DNA of 64,000 nucleotides from Chitinophagales bacterium. GTDB taxonomy: Bacteria; Bacteroidota; Bacteroidia; Chitinophagales; UBA2359. Of the stretch, positions 52,730-62,227 are shown in pieces; positions within the stretch are counted from its first letter, which is position 1, and each line of letters begins with the position of its first letter. The notes under the pieces were generated by a model that saw only the letters and a list, made by a program, of their open reading frames with translations, was not told where the DNA came from and did no database searches. Position numbers and translations under genes: made by a program. Location: positions 3,286,001 to 3,350,000 of the forward strand of contig JAWKLZ010000001.1 in NCBI GenBank assembly GCA_041392475.1, given 5' to 3'.

Positions 52730-55700
52730 TTACTTCGTAATCATCAATTTATCAATGTACGTTATCGCATTATTTTCTTTTACTGCGACCAAATACATGC
52801 CTTCTTCTAAATTGCGGACATCCAATTGGATAGACGCTTCTTGTATGTTTTTTTCAATGATTACTTGGCCTGTAATATCCATTAGCACCACTTGTTTACT
52901 CGCTTTAGTAATAAAGAAATCTGTTTGCAATACAATCTTTACGTAATTGTCACTTGGATTGGGGATTATCTGGAAGATGGCTGACAATTCTTCTATTGCT
53001 CGTTTGGAGGTATGACTGGAAGGAATTGGCGTAGAATAACGAATATACTCGTCATCATAATAATATGCGAGTACGCTTTCTGCCATTGTAGCTATAGCGA
53101 CATCACTGTGTGCAGCGTAATTGCGAATTGTTTGTTCTTCTGTAGTTGTAGGTTGTTGTCCAATAGGAGTATTCAGGACAATGGTATAAACATCCACAAA
53201 AGCGAGATTGGCAACAGTTGTAATTGGAATTTGTTGAAGTTTTTGAGTCGCATTCGTCAAATCTTGCAAATACCAATAATTGCCTACCAATAATTTGTCT
53301 GCCCAAACCTCATTGACTGCCTCTAATTTTGTATTCGCTCCATGTAAATCATTGTTTGCTAAGGAAGATTGTATATCTGTAATAATTGGGTCAATGGGTT
53401 TTACACTTCCAGAGCTTTTACCTCCAGTTTTGTTACATCCCGATTCGCTATTAGAATCATTTTCATCACATGAAAACTGCTTAACAGCTGCAGCGTCTGC
53501 TTGAGCAAGAGTATAGCCAATAGGATCGTACTCTATGTAAAAAAACGCCTCATCAGAATCATTAATAATGTTGTCAACTACATTTGCTCCAGTACTCCAT
53601 GTTCCCCAAAAACCATATTTTTCATTGGGAATTCCAATAACTATGTCAGAAATACAAGTGCCTTGCTGCCTCAATCTATCAATAGATGGAGTATTGGCTA
53701 AATACCAGTCAATGGAAGCTCCTACATAATCATTGCATTGCAAAATCAACCCCCAATTATTTCTTTCAAACTCAGTTGCTGCTGCAAAAGGACCATCAAA
53801 ATCATTATCAGATACCCAGCCGCTTGCATCTGTTGTTCCTTCTAAAAATTCATTTTGTACAAATACTGCTCCCTTTGTTTCATTGCTAAAAGAGGTATTA
53901 AATGTATTGTCTCTAACATTAATACCATCTGAAAAATAGGTCAAAAGACCATAGGCATCACTTGTTGCCGTTCCATTGGGTATATTAAAAACATTATCAA
54001 TAACACTTGGCATAGCAGTCGTATTTAATACGATTCCGTGTTGGACATCCGTGAAGGTATTGCTTTGTATAAAAGTTGGGAGTGTGACCAAGAAATTGAA
54101 GATTTCGATACCAGAAGAAAAATTGGTAAAAGTATTGGGTACGCCTGTAAAGCCAATGTAAGCGGGCGTATTCATTACTAAAATAGCCTTTGTGATTCCT
54201 AAATCTTCTCCACTACTATCATCTACAATGAAGTTATTATTAGATACGGTTAGATTTCCACATTGATACCCTACGACTTGCCGATAATCATTATAAAGAG
54301 GGTGGGGTACAGGTCTATTAATAACAAAATGACTATCTTGAATATAACTTAATTGAGTGCCAAATTGATATGTTAAACTAATGCTTATTCTATTGTTGAT
54401 AAAACGGTTATCTCCGAGTGTCGCTATTATTCCTCCAATAGCATGAATACCGTTGTGTGAACTTTCTATTTGGCTATTGGCTATTGTAACCACACCATGA
54501 TACGAACTTCCGTTGTTAGTAAAATCAGATGGATGGTCTTTGGTGGCATCTCCTTCAACTTTTATGCCCCACCAGTAATCATCTTCCAAACAACTGTTGT
54601 TCAAAAGAGCATTGTTGATAATCAATCGACCTCCTTCTTCCACTATGATTCCTGCATCATGACCTACAAATGAAATAATAACATCTTCTGTAGAAGTTCC
54701 TGTAATTTCGAGAGTAGCATTAGCGGGAACTGTTACAGTTCCAAATACATGACGGTTTTCATTCCATGTAGTAGTGCCTATTGGAATTTGTATATCGTCA
54801 AACCAGTTTACTGGGGCAACTGGATTTTGTACTTTCATAAGTGCTAATCCACCGTGCATTTTTATCGTCTTTTTCATCTTATCTGCCTGCCCATTGGTAA
54901 ATTCAGACATACAACTGGGAATAGTATAGCCCATATAGTTGTTTGTTGGAGGAGTAAACTGATTTCCATTTGCATCCAATGGAAATAGTTCATTTACTGG
55001 GTCAGCATAGTTCTCAAAACAAGGTTTCTTCTTTTTTAAACTCATCGAGAATGTACATAAATCTTGTGGATTTCCGCAATTTGGGTAGCTAGGTTGTCCA
55101 TTCTCATCCAGAATCAGTGTATTAAGGCTTGTTCCTCCATCCCAAACACAGGTTTGGAAATCAGTATAAAAAGATATACCTGGATCGGCAGGAGTATCTG
55201 ATACAAAGTCTCCACAATATGCAGCATTACTTCCATCAACCAATTCTGGACAGGAATAAGGGTCATATCCACATGCTCCTCTGAAAGTATGGTGTAAGCC
55301 TAAACAGTGACCCATCTCATGCGTTAATGCACCACTCAATGCTATATCAATACCTGGAGGCCAATACGGTTTACAATTGGTGTCAAAATCACAATTATCA
55401 CTAATGCCTCCTATTGCAATAAATGAAAAGAAAGGGGCTTCCCCAGGATTGCCATCATTGTATTCACTTGGTGTATCTGCAAGCCCTCCTTCATAAGTTT
55501 CATCGTTTACACTATCTTCACCAGAATAAACATATATATCAATCCCATCTTGATGGTAATTTGTGCCAATAATGCTAAAAACTTGTGCGCCAAATTTATT
55601 AACATTTTCAAAAGAATAAAAAATATCATTATCTATATAATCCATACATTCTAGTTGAAATGCTATATTATGAGGCGCAAAATCTTGGCGAAGAATTTCT

Positions 55701-55900
55701 AACATTTGGTATACATCTTCAATTGTACGTCCTCCTGTACCATCACTTTTTCTAATTACGTGAAAGTATATTCTAATATAATCAATTGATTGAGATTTAG
55801 TAACAGCTACTCCACTATTTTCCAAATATTGAATATAATCAGGTTCATTTTTAGTGAGACAAAAATCATATTGAGGATATACTGTAAGCGATGAAGCCAA
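52730..55900 (-). CDS. Secreted M43-type metalloprotease with beta-helix region and T9SS sorting domain
   Basis: At least 1056 residues. A catalytic domain of pappalysin (M43) type carries HEMGHCLGLHHTF near residue 193, with cysteines around it. Then come a beta-sandwich-like segment (DIQIPIGTTTWNENRHVFG), a right-handed beta helix (residues about 390-760, many NTF/NNF turns), a linker shared with the large M4 protease (VWADKLLVGNY), and a type B sorting domain (QIIPNPSDNYV ... KLMITK). The start is a puzzle: the frame upstream of 55900 reads NKVIIILLLLASSLTVYPQ, an obvious signal peptide, but no ATG precedes it; the codon in the expected place is CTA, and immediately upstream is a 7-bp tandem repeat. 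TTG at 55900 lies inside the signal peptide. The start codon may have been lost, or an unusual codon is used. Confidence 0.82.
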   Translation of the reverse strand: MASSLTVYPQYDFCLTKNEPDYIQYLENSGVAVTKSQSIDYIRIYFHVIRKSDGTGGRTIEDVYQMLEILRQDFAPHNIAFQLECMDYIDNDIFYSFENVNKFGAQVFSIIGTNYHQDGIDIYVYSGEDSVNDETYEGGLADTPSEYNDGNPGEAPFFSFIAIGGISDNCDFDTNCKPYWPPGIDIALSGALTHEMGHCLGLHHTFRGACGYDPYSCPELVDGSNAAYCGDFVSDTPADPGISFYTDFQTCVWDGGTSLNTLILDENGQPSYPNCGNPQDLCTFSMSLKKKKPCFENYADPVNELFPLDANGNQFTPPTNNYMGYTIPSCMSEFTNGQADKMKKTIKMHGGLALMKVQNPVAPVNWFDDIQIPIGTTTWNENRHVFGTVTVPANATLEITGTSTEDVIISFVGHDAGIIVEEGGRLIINNALLNNSCLEDDYWWGIKVEGDATKDHPSDFTNNGSSYHGVVTIANSQIESSHNGIHAIGGIIATLGDNRFINNRISISLTYQFGTQLSYIQDSHFVINRPVPHPLYNDYRQVVGYQCGNLTVSNNNFIVDDSSGEDLGITKAILVMNTPAYIGFTGVPNTFTNFSSGIEIFNFLVTLPTFIQSNTFTDVQHGIVLNTTAMPSVIDNVFNIPNGTATSDAYGLLTYFSDGINVRDNTFNTSFSNETKGAVFVQNEFLEGTTDASGWVSDNDFDGPFAAATEFERNNWGLILQCNDYVGASIDWYLANTPSIDRLRQQGTCISDIVIGIPNEKYGFWGTWSTGANVVDNIINDSDEAFFYIEYDPIGYTLAQADAAAVKQFSCDENDSNSESGCNKTGGKSSGSVKPIDPIITDIQSSLANNDLHGANTKLEAVNEVWADKLLVGNYWYLQDLTNATQKLQQIPITTVANLAFVDVYTIVLNTPIGQQPTTTEEQTIRNYAAHSDVAIATMAESVLAYYYDDEYIRYSTPIPSSHTSKRAIEELSAIFQIIPNPSDNYVKIVLQTDFFITKASKQVVLMDITGQVIIEKNIQEASIQLDVRNLEEGMYLVAVKENNAITYIDKLMITK

Positions 55901-55930
55901 TAAAAGTAAAATAATTATTACCTTATTTAG

Positions 55931-55969
55931 GTGATGCGTGATGCGTGATGCGTGATGCGTGATGCGTGA
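55931..55969. repeat. 7-bp tandem repeat at the start of the M43 protease gene
   Basis: The unit gtgatgc is repeated five times plus gtga. On the minus strand the repeat runs in frame into the signal peptide of the protease gene (reading SRITHHASRITHHLNKV), with an in-frame stop just upstream of it. A unit that is not a multiple of three can shift the frame when its copy number changes. The rest of 55970-56402 is A+T-rich and contains only the 60-bp repeat copy. Confidence 0.85.
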
Positions 55970-56098
55970 ACTTGTTTAAAATTTCTTATTACAGTAAAAA
56001 ATTAGTGGTTAGAAAATAAAATAAATAGCACTATTATCAAGAATATTTTGTGCTAAAAAAATATTTGTTAGTTCAGTTTTTAATTAAAAAACACGAAA

Positions 56099-56158
56099 TA
56101 TATTTATACCTACTACAAGTTTAAGCTATTTACTTCAAAAAAACAAATAAGATTGAAA
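56099..56158. repeat. 60-bp direct repeat, copy 2
   Basis: Partner of 49259-49318 (one mismatch). It lies between the divergent M43 protease and pheT genes. Confidence 0.75.
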
Positions 56159-56402
56159 ATTCATCATTATATTTAACAATAAGAAAACATTGATTACTAT
56201 TTCATGACATTATTTTTATTATACCCTTGAAGCCCATTTTAATACGAATCCTTCCTTTCTTATTCACCAAGGAATAATTCACCCCTACCAACAACAGCCT
56301 TTTCACATACATTCCCATAATCCACATTTTTGTTTAATTTTGCGTCTTATGCCATTCACTATGGCATTTTCTGTATAGAATCAACAAAGTAGAAGAACAG
56401 AA

Positions 56403-58838
56403 ATGAAAGTCTCTTACAACTGGATAAAGGATTATTTAGATATAGATATGCCCGTTGAAAAAGTGGGCGAAATATTGACAGACACAGGCTTAGAGGTCGA
56501 AGGAATCGAAAAAATACAATCCATTGAAGGTGGATTGGAAGGATTGGTCGTAGGTTTGGTCAAAACTGCTGAAAAGCATCCCGATGCGGACAAGCTCAAA
56601 GTTACAAGGGTAGATATAGGCAATGGCGAAGAATTGCATATCGTTTGTGGTGCGCCGAACGTAGCAGCAGGACAAAAAGTGATTGTGGCGACTGTTGGAA
56701 CTACCTTGTACCCAACCAATGGCGAACCTTTTACCATCAAAAAAGGTAAGATTCGGGGGGAGGTGTCTATGGGGATGATTTGTGCGGAAGACGAAATCGG
56801 TATTGGAACAGACCATGATGGCATTGTGGTTTTAGCGGAAGATACACCTATCGGCAAAGCGGTCAAGGAAGTCTATGACATGGAGGACGATTATATGATT
56901 GAAATCGGCTTGACTCCCAACCGTTCAGATGCGATTAGTCATGTTGGAGTAGCCAAAGATTTAGCGGCAGCATTGAAGGTGCATCACGGTTTTGAAGGAG
57001 AAGTAAGCGTTCCAGATGTGAGTGCTTTTTCGGTTGATAACCACGATTTGCAAATTCCAGTGACGGTTGAAGACACAGAAGCTTGTCCTCGCTATTCGGG
57101 TGTGAGTATCAAAGGTGTGACCATCAAAGAGTCTCCCGAATGGCTGCAAAACCGACTGAAAGCCATTGGATTGCGTCCGATTAGCAATATTGTCGACATT
57201 ACCAATTTTGTCTTGCACGAATTGGGGCAACCTCTACACGCTTTTGATGCGGATGAAATCAAAGGCGGAAAAGTGGTGGTCAAAACCTTGCCGCAAGACA
57301 GCCTTTTTGTGAGCTTGGATGAGCAGGAACGCAAGCTGCATGAAGAGGATTTGATGATTTGTAACGCTAATTCTGAGGGAATGTGTATTGCAGGGGTTTT
57401 TGGAGGAATTCACTCAGGCGTAAGCGACAAAACGACCAATATTTTCTTGGAAAGTGCTTGCTTTCATCCGATTCGCACCCGCCGAACAGCAACTCGTCAC
57501 AATTTGCGGACAGATGCCGCACAGCGTTTTGAGAAAGGCGTGGATCCCAACAATACGGTCTATGCTTTAAAGCGAGCGGCATTGTTAATCAAGGAATTGG
57601 CAGGGGGCGAAATTGCTTCTGAAATTGTGGATATTTACCCTACAAAAGTGAAACTTGCGGAAATTGTGTTGACCTACCGCAATTTGAACCGATTGGTGGG
57701 CATGGAAATTCCCCGACCTACGGTGAAGCAGATATTGGCGGCATTGGAGATTGAAGTGGTTGCAGAAACGGACGAAGCCTTGACTGTGAAAGTGGGAACA
57801 AATCGAGCAGATGTTTTGCGGGAAGCGGATGTTATTGAAGAAGTATTACGCATTTATGGCTTCAACAATGTGCCGATTCCTGCGACTTTGAATTACAGTT
57901 TGATATTCAGTGAAGGGATTAGACCTGATGAAATCCGCAATTTAGTGTCGGATTATTTGGCGAGTGCGGGCTTCAATGAAATGATGGGGACTTCGATTAC
58001 CGATTCCAACTATTACGATTCGGAAGAGAAGGGCATGGTGCGCTTGATGAACAGCCTCAATGCGAGCATGGATGTGATGCGAAAAAATATGTTGTTTTCG
58101 GGCTTAGAAGCCATTCGCAACAACCAAAACTATCAAAACGAACACCTCCGATTGTTTGAGTTCGGAAAAACCTATTGTACCTATTCAAGAGACGACCAGA
58201 ATCACTACCTTGAAGGAGACCATTTGACGATTTTCATCACGGGTGAAACGATTGAAGAAAATTGGCGAACGGCCAAAACAAAAAGCTCTTTTTTCGATTT
58301 AAAAGGATTGGTCAACAATCTTTTGGCTCGATTGGGCATTACCCGTTTCCAAACACAATACATTGAGTCGGACTCTATGGGGTATGGACTTCAATACAAA
58401 CAGGGCAAACGGGACTTGGTGGATTTTGGAATGGTGCATCCTAAGACTGCTAAGAAACTAGGGGTGAAAGGAGAAGTGTTTTATGCGGACTTCAATTGGA
58501 ACAACGTTTTTGAAGCCCTGAAAGGAAATAAACTCTACATCAAAAACCTACCAAAATATCCGAGCAGTCGCCGTGATTTGGCTTTGTTGATTGACAAAGA
58601 GGTGCAATTTGGTCAAATTGAGCAGATTGCCTTGAAAACAGGTAAGAACCTATTGAGTTCTGTCGGTTTGTTCGACATCTATGCGGATGAAGCCAAATTG
58701 GGTGTAGGCAAAAAATCGTATGCGGTGAGCTTTGTGTTTCAAGATGAACAAAAGACGTTAACGGACAAGGATGTTGAAAAAATCATGCAAAAGTTGATTC
58801 AACAGTATGAGCGTCAATTGGGGGCAAGTTTGAGGTAG
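56403..58838 (+). CDS. pheT: Phenylalanine--tRNA ligase beta subunit
   Basis: 811 residues, the full-length beta subunit of the alpha2-beta2 synthetase that charges tRNA(Phe). Seen: the MKVSYNWIKDYL start, the tRNA-binding OB domain (residues 40-155; HPDADKLKVTRVD, HIVCGAPNV), the B3/4 editing domain (YSGVSIKGVTIKESP, HAFDADEI), the B5 domain (RNLNRLVGMEIPRP), the catalytic-like core (residues about 480-690) and the C-terminal FDX-ACB anticodon domain (KYPSSRRDLALLIDKEV). It is the only rightward gene in the second T9SS cluster and is flanked by the two copies of the large duplication. If that duplication is a true tandem repeat, a second pheT should lie about 9.5 kb to the right, outside the window. 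A strong terminator follows. Confidence 0.96.
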   Translation: MKVSYNWIKDYLDIDMPVEKVGEILTDTGLEVEGIEKIQSIEGGLEGLVVGLVKTAEKHPDADKLKVTRVDIGNGEELHIVCGAPNVAAGQKVIVATVGTTLYPTNGEPFTIKKGKIRGEVSMGMICAEDEIGIGTDHDGIVVLAEDTPIGKAVKEVYDMEDDYMIEIGLTPNRSDAISHVGVAKDLAAALKVHHGFEGEVSVPDVSAFSVDNHDLQIPVTVEDTEACPRYSGVSIKGVTIKESPEWLQNRLKAIGLRPISNIVDITNFVLHELGQPLHAFDADEIKGGKVVVKTLPQDSLFVSLDEQERKLHEEDLMICNANSEGMCIAGVFGGIHSGVSDKTTNIFLESACFHPIRTRRTATRHNLRTDAAQRFEKGVDPNNTVYALKRAALLIKELAGGEIASEIVDIYPTKVKLAEIVLTYRNLNRLVGMEIPRPTVKQILAALEIEVVAETDEALTVKVGTNRADVLREADVIEEVLRIYGFNNVPIPATLNYSLIFSEGIRPDEIRNLVSDYLASAGFNEMMGTSITDSNYYDSEEKGMVRLMNSLNASMDVMRKNMLFSGLEAIRNNQNYQNEHLRLFEFGKTYCTYSRDDQNHYLEGDHLTIFITGETIEENWRTAKTKSSFFDLKGLVNNLLARLGITRFQTQYIESDSMGYGLQYKQGKRDLVDFGMVHPKTAKKLGVKGEVFYADFNWNNVFEALKGNKLYIKNLPKYPSSRRDLALLIDKEVQFGQIEQIALKTGKNLLSSVGLFDIYADEAKLGVGKKSYAVSFVFQDEQKTLTDKDVEKIMQKLIQQYERQLGASLR

Positions 58839-58859
58839 GGGTTGGAAATGGGTAATATA

Positions 58860-58890
58860 GAAAACCGAAATTTTAGAAATTTCGGTTTTC
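58860..58890. terminator. Terminator behind pheT
   Basis: Perfect 14-bp arms gaaaaccgaaattt (58860-58873) and aaatttcggttttc (58877-58890) with a 3-base loop. It can serve both pheT and the converging cargo gene. The duplicated segment begins 9 bases later. Confidence 0.85.
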
Positions 58891-58899
58891 TTCCATTGC

Positions 58900-60387
58900 T
58901 CACTCCAAAACCACTACCTTCTCCCGCTTCAATGCCTGTCCATCTTGCAGCCAAGTAGCGATGTAAATCCCTGCTGCCAAGTCTGCAATATCAACCTGAG
59001 TTCCATCTTCAACCCACTCTTTCAAAACGACTCGACCTTCGATGTTGGTCAGTTGGAGTTGAAGAGGTTTGGAGGTGAAGTGAGTGGGGATTTGGATTTG
59101 AAGGTGGGATTTGGTGGGGTTGGGACTCAACTGCAAACCTTCAACAACTTTTATTTCCTCAATATTGGATATAATCACCGTTGAATCACAACCCAATTCC
59201 CAACAGGTATTCCCCAAAGAGTCCATTTTCACAATCCAGCCATAAGGAATAGCATTAGGACCGATATTATGGTCTGCATGTCCTGTCATCAAATAACCTC
59301 CATCACTTGTTTTTTTGATGTCTCGTGGATATACATTGTCGGCAATGATATTGCTTGGGGTCAATTGTTTGGTCCAAAGTGTATCTCCCATGCTATTGAA
59401 ACGCATCAAATAGGGGCTAAAATAGTTGTCTATATTAGAGTCACATCGCATTGCCCCTGCCAAAAATTCATCATTTCCCAAAGGCAATAAAGGAGTTTGA
59501 ATGCTATGCAAGCAAGGGATAATAAGTTCATTATCTTCAATAATTTCTCCCTCTGTGTTCAAAATAGCAGTATAGTTGATAGCTTCTAAACCATGATTAG
59601 TGACAGCAAATACTAAGAAATTGCCATTGGATAACTGTATTGCTTGTGGACTTGAATCTCCATTATATACATCAATTGTTTTTTGCCATTGTATATCACC
59701 ATCTTTAGTTATTTTTACTACATAAATATCCGCATTCGTAGAAGTACTCGCCCGTCCAGAGAGAATATATCCTCCATCTAAGGTTTGACTTGTAAAATAG
59801 GCATGGGATACACTGTGCATGGGATAAGTATGAAACCATTCTTGATCACCTATACTATCGACCTTAATTGCCAACATAGAACCTGTACTAGGATAGCCAT
59901 CACGACCAACTATCAAATAACCGCCATCATTGGTTTGAATTAAACGAGAAGAGAACACTATTATCTCTGTACTAATGTAACTTTTTTCCATAATACTTCT
60001 CCATCTTCCGTAAACTTCAGTAGAGAAATGGCATAATGTTCACTTGTATCGATTTCTTCTAAATAAGAAACTAAATAATGTTTGGTATTTTGTTTACTTT
60101 GAATCATTGTATTTACAGGCGGCAGAAAAGCAACATCTCCCAGTTTCTTCTCCCATTGAATATCCCCACTTCATCTAACTTCAATAAATTCAAATAAATA
60201 CCTCCCCATTTGGAATATGATTATAGTTTAATACAATAAATCCATCATCGACTTCAAAACCCGAAAGAGAATAATTAAAGCTATTTGTATTAATAATAGG
60301 TTTATTGAAGTAGTGAATTTCTTGAGCAAAAGAGAAGGATGATAGAAAAAATAAAAATATTATTAAGATGACATTTTTCATATGCAT
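58900..60387 (-). pseudogene. T9SS cargo gene, frameshifted (duplication copy 2)
   Basis: Near-identical duplicate of 49401-50884: one frame from 59991 to 58900 with propeller repeats and the type A sorting domain, and an N-terminal frame from 60387 to 60190. It shares the broken C run (near 60170) and T run (near 59990) with copy 1, lacks the inserted T of copy 1, and has an additional missing C near 60206. The first about 15 codons and the DNA just upstream match the gene at 43086-44573 (MHMKNVILII) rather than copy 1 (MKTTTLAI), so this end is a mosaic. Confidence 0.82.
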
Positions 60388-60467
60388 ATATTTTTAGGTA
60401 CTAAAAAATCTTAGACGAAAAGATAATTTCTTTCCATCTAAGATTTTGTCATAAAAAAAGTAAACAA

Positions 60468-60649
60468 TTATTTGGTGATTATCAGCTTCTGAGTGTGCTT
60501 CACCGCATCATTTTCCTTGATAGCGACTAAATAAATGCCTATACTTAAATTGCGAACATCTAAATGAGTCGATACTTTTTTTCGTGCATGAGAAAAGTCC
60601 AGTAATAAAAGTTCCTTTCCTATCTACCAGTTCCTGTTCAAAAAAACTG
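60468..60649 (-). pseudogene. Sorting-domain remnant (type B), copy 4
   Basis: Duplicate of the remnant at 50970-51149, with seven T in the internal T-run, as in copy 2 at 44654, and therefore out of frame with itself. A hairpin (about 60405-60450) follows on the minus strand. Confidence 0.8.
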
Positions 60650-62128
60650 CTACTCCAAAACCACCACCTTCTCTCGCTTCAATGCCTGTCCCTCTTGAAG
60701 CCATGTAGCGATGTAAATCCCTGCTGCCAAGTCTGCAATATCAACCTGAGTTCCATCTTCAACCCACTCTTTCAAAACGACTCGACCTTCAATGTTGGTG
60801 AGTTGGAATTGGAGGAGAAGCAAGAGTTGAAGGAATCTGGAATTTCAAAAAATCTTTAGCAGGATTCGGACTCAACTGCAAACCTTCAACAACTTTTATT
60901 TCCTCAATATTGGATATAATCACCGTTGAATCACAACCCAACTCCCAACAAGTATTCCCCAAAGAGTCCATTTTGACAATCCAACCGTAGGGAATTGCAT
61001 TCTCTCCTATGCGAAAATCAGCATGCCCTGTCATCAAATAGCCTCCATCACTTGTTTTTTTGAGCCCCGAGGATAGACATTGTCGGCAATGATATTGCTT
61101 GGTGTAAACTGTTTGGTCCAAAGTGTATCTCCCTCGCTGTTAAAGTGCATCAAATAAGGAGTGAAAAAGTTGTGTATTTCGGGATTGCAAAGCATAGCTC
61201 CTCCTAAAAACTCATCATTTCCCAAAGGCAATAAAGGAGTTTGAATCGTATGCAAACAAGGAATGATTTGACTATTTTCTTGAAGTATTGCCCCTTCTGC
61301 ATCCAGAATAGCAGTATAATTAATGGCTTCTAAACCATGATTAGTAACAGCAAATACTAAATAATTCCCATTGGACAGTTGTACTGCTTGTGGACTTGAG
61401 TCTCCATCATAAATATCTATTGTTTTTTGCCATTGTATCGCACCATCTTCATGAATTTTCACCAAATAGATGTCCGCATTGGTAGAGGTACTCGCTCGTC
61501 CTGATAATATATAGCCTCCATCCAAAGTTTGACTGACAAAATAAGCTTGCGAGACGTTGTGCATGGGATAAGTATGAAACCATTCTTGATTACCTCGATT
61601 ATCTACCTTGATTGCCAACATTAAGACCTGTATTTACATAGCCGTCTCGACCAGCTATCAAATAACCATCGTTACTGGTTTGAATTAAACGAGAAGAAAA
61701 AATCTTCACTGATGTACTTGCATAACCTTTTTTCCACAAGATATTTCCCTCCTTTGTAAATTTTAGTAGAGAAATCACAGAGTTTTCACTTGTATCTGTT
61801 TTTTCCATGTAAGTAGCCAAAAAGTGATTAGGATTTTGCTTATCTTGAATCATCGTATTGACAGGTGGTAAAAAGGCTACCTCCCTAATTTCTTTTGCCA
61901 TTCTTGATTACCCAATTCATCTAGTTTTAATAAATTCAAATTTATACCTCCAAAAAGTAAGTCCTCATAGTTCAAAACCACAAAACCATCATCTACCTCA
62001 AAACTCGTCAAGGAAAAATTAAAGCTGTTGGGGTCTGTTATGGCTTTGTTGAAATAATGTACTTCTTGGGCGATGGAGAAATGGGAAATGAAAAATAAAT
62101 AAACAAAGAATAAATATATTTTTTTCAT
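60650..62128 (-). pseudogene. T9SS cargo gene, several frameshifts (duplication copy 2)
   Basis: Duplicate of 51151-52630. It is read in four pieces: 62128-61877, 61901-61599, 61621-61034 and 61121-60789. Indels relative to copy 1 lie near 61885 (missing C), 61620 (altered bases in ..LAIKVD) and 61065 (missing bases before DLKK). Its sorting domain keeps NPAKDFLKFQIPSTLASP, which copy 1 lost, but a two-base deletion near 60813 puts it into the same wrong frame, so both copies end with the same out-of-frame tail (IPTHQH). Confidence 0.8.
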
Positions 62129-62227
62129 GGAAAGATACTTTTGTGTTTGCTTATAAAAAGACAAAAAATCATAGATGAAGAGTAAATGCCTTTCATCTAT
62201 GATTCTTGAAAAAACTATAAAATAGAT

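Larger units (their letters stand above)
49401..54503. repeat. Large duplicated segment, copy 1
   Basis: This 5.1-kb segment matches 58900-64000 almost base for base in the same orientation, with a constant offset of 9497-9499. It holds two frameshifted cargo genes, a sorting-domain remnant and most of the M43 protease gene. The left boundary is at tcactccaaaacc; the right boundary is not reached because copy 2 leaves the window. Confidence 0.9.

Noticed and set aside
55931..55969. Possible CRISPR-like array
   Set aside because: The units are 7 bp and contiguous with no spacers; it is a simple tandem repeat, and no cas gene is present.
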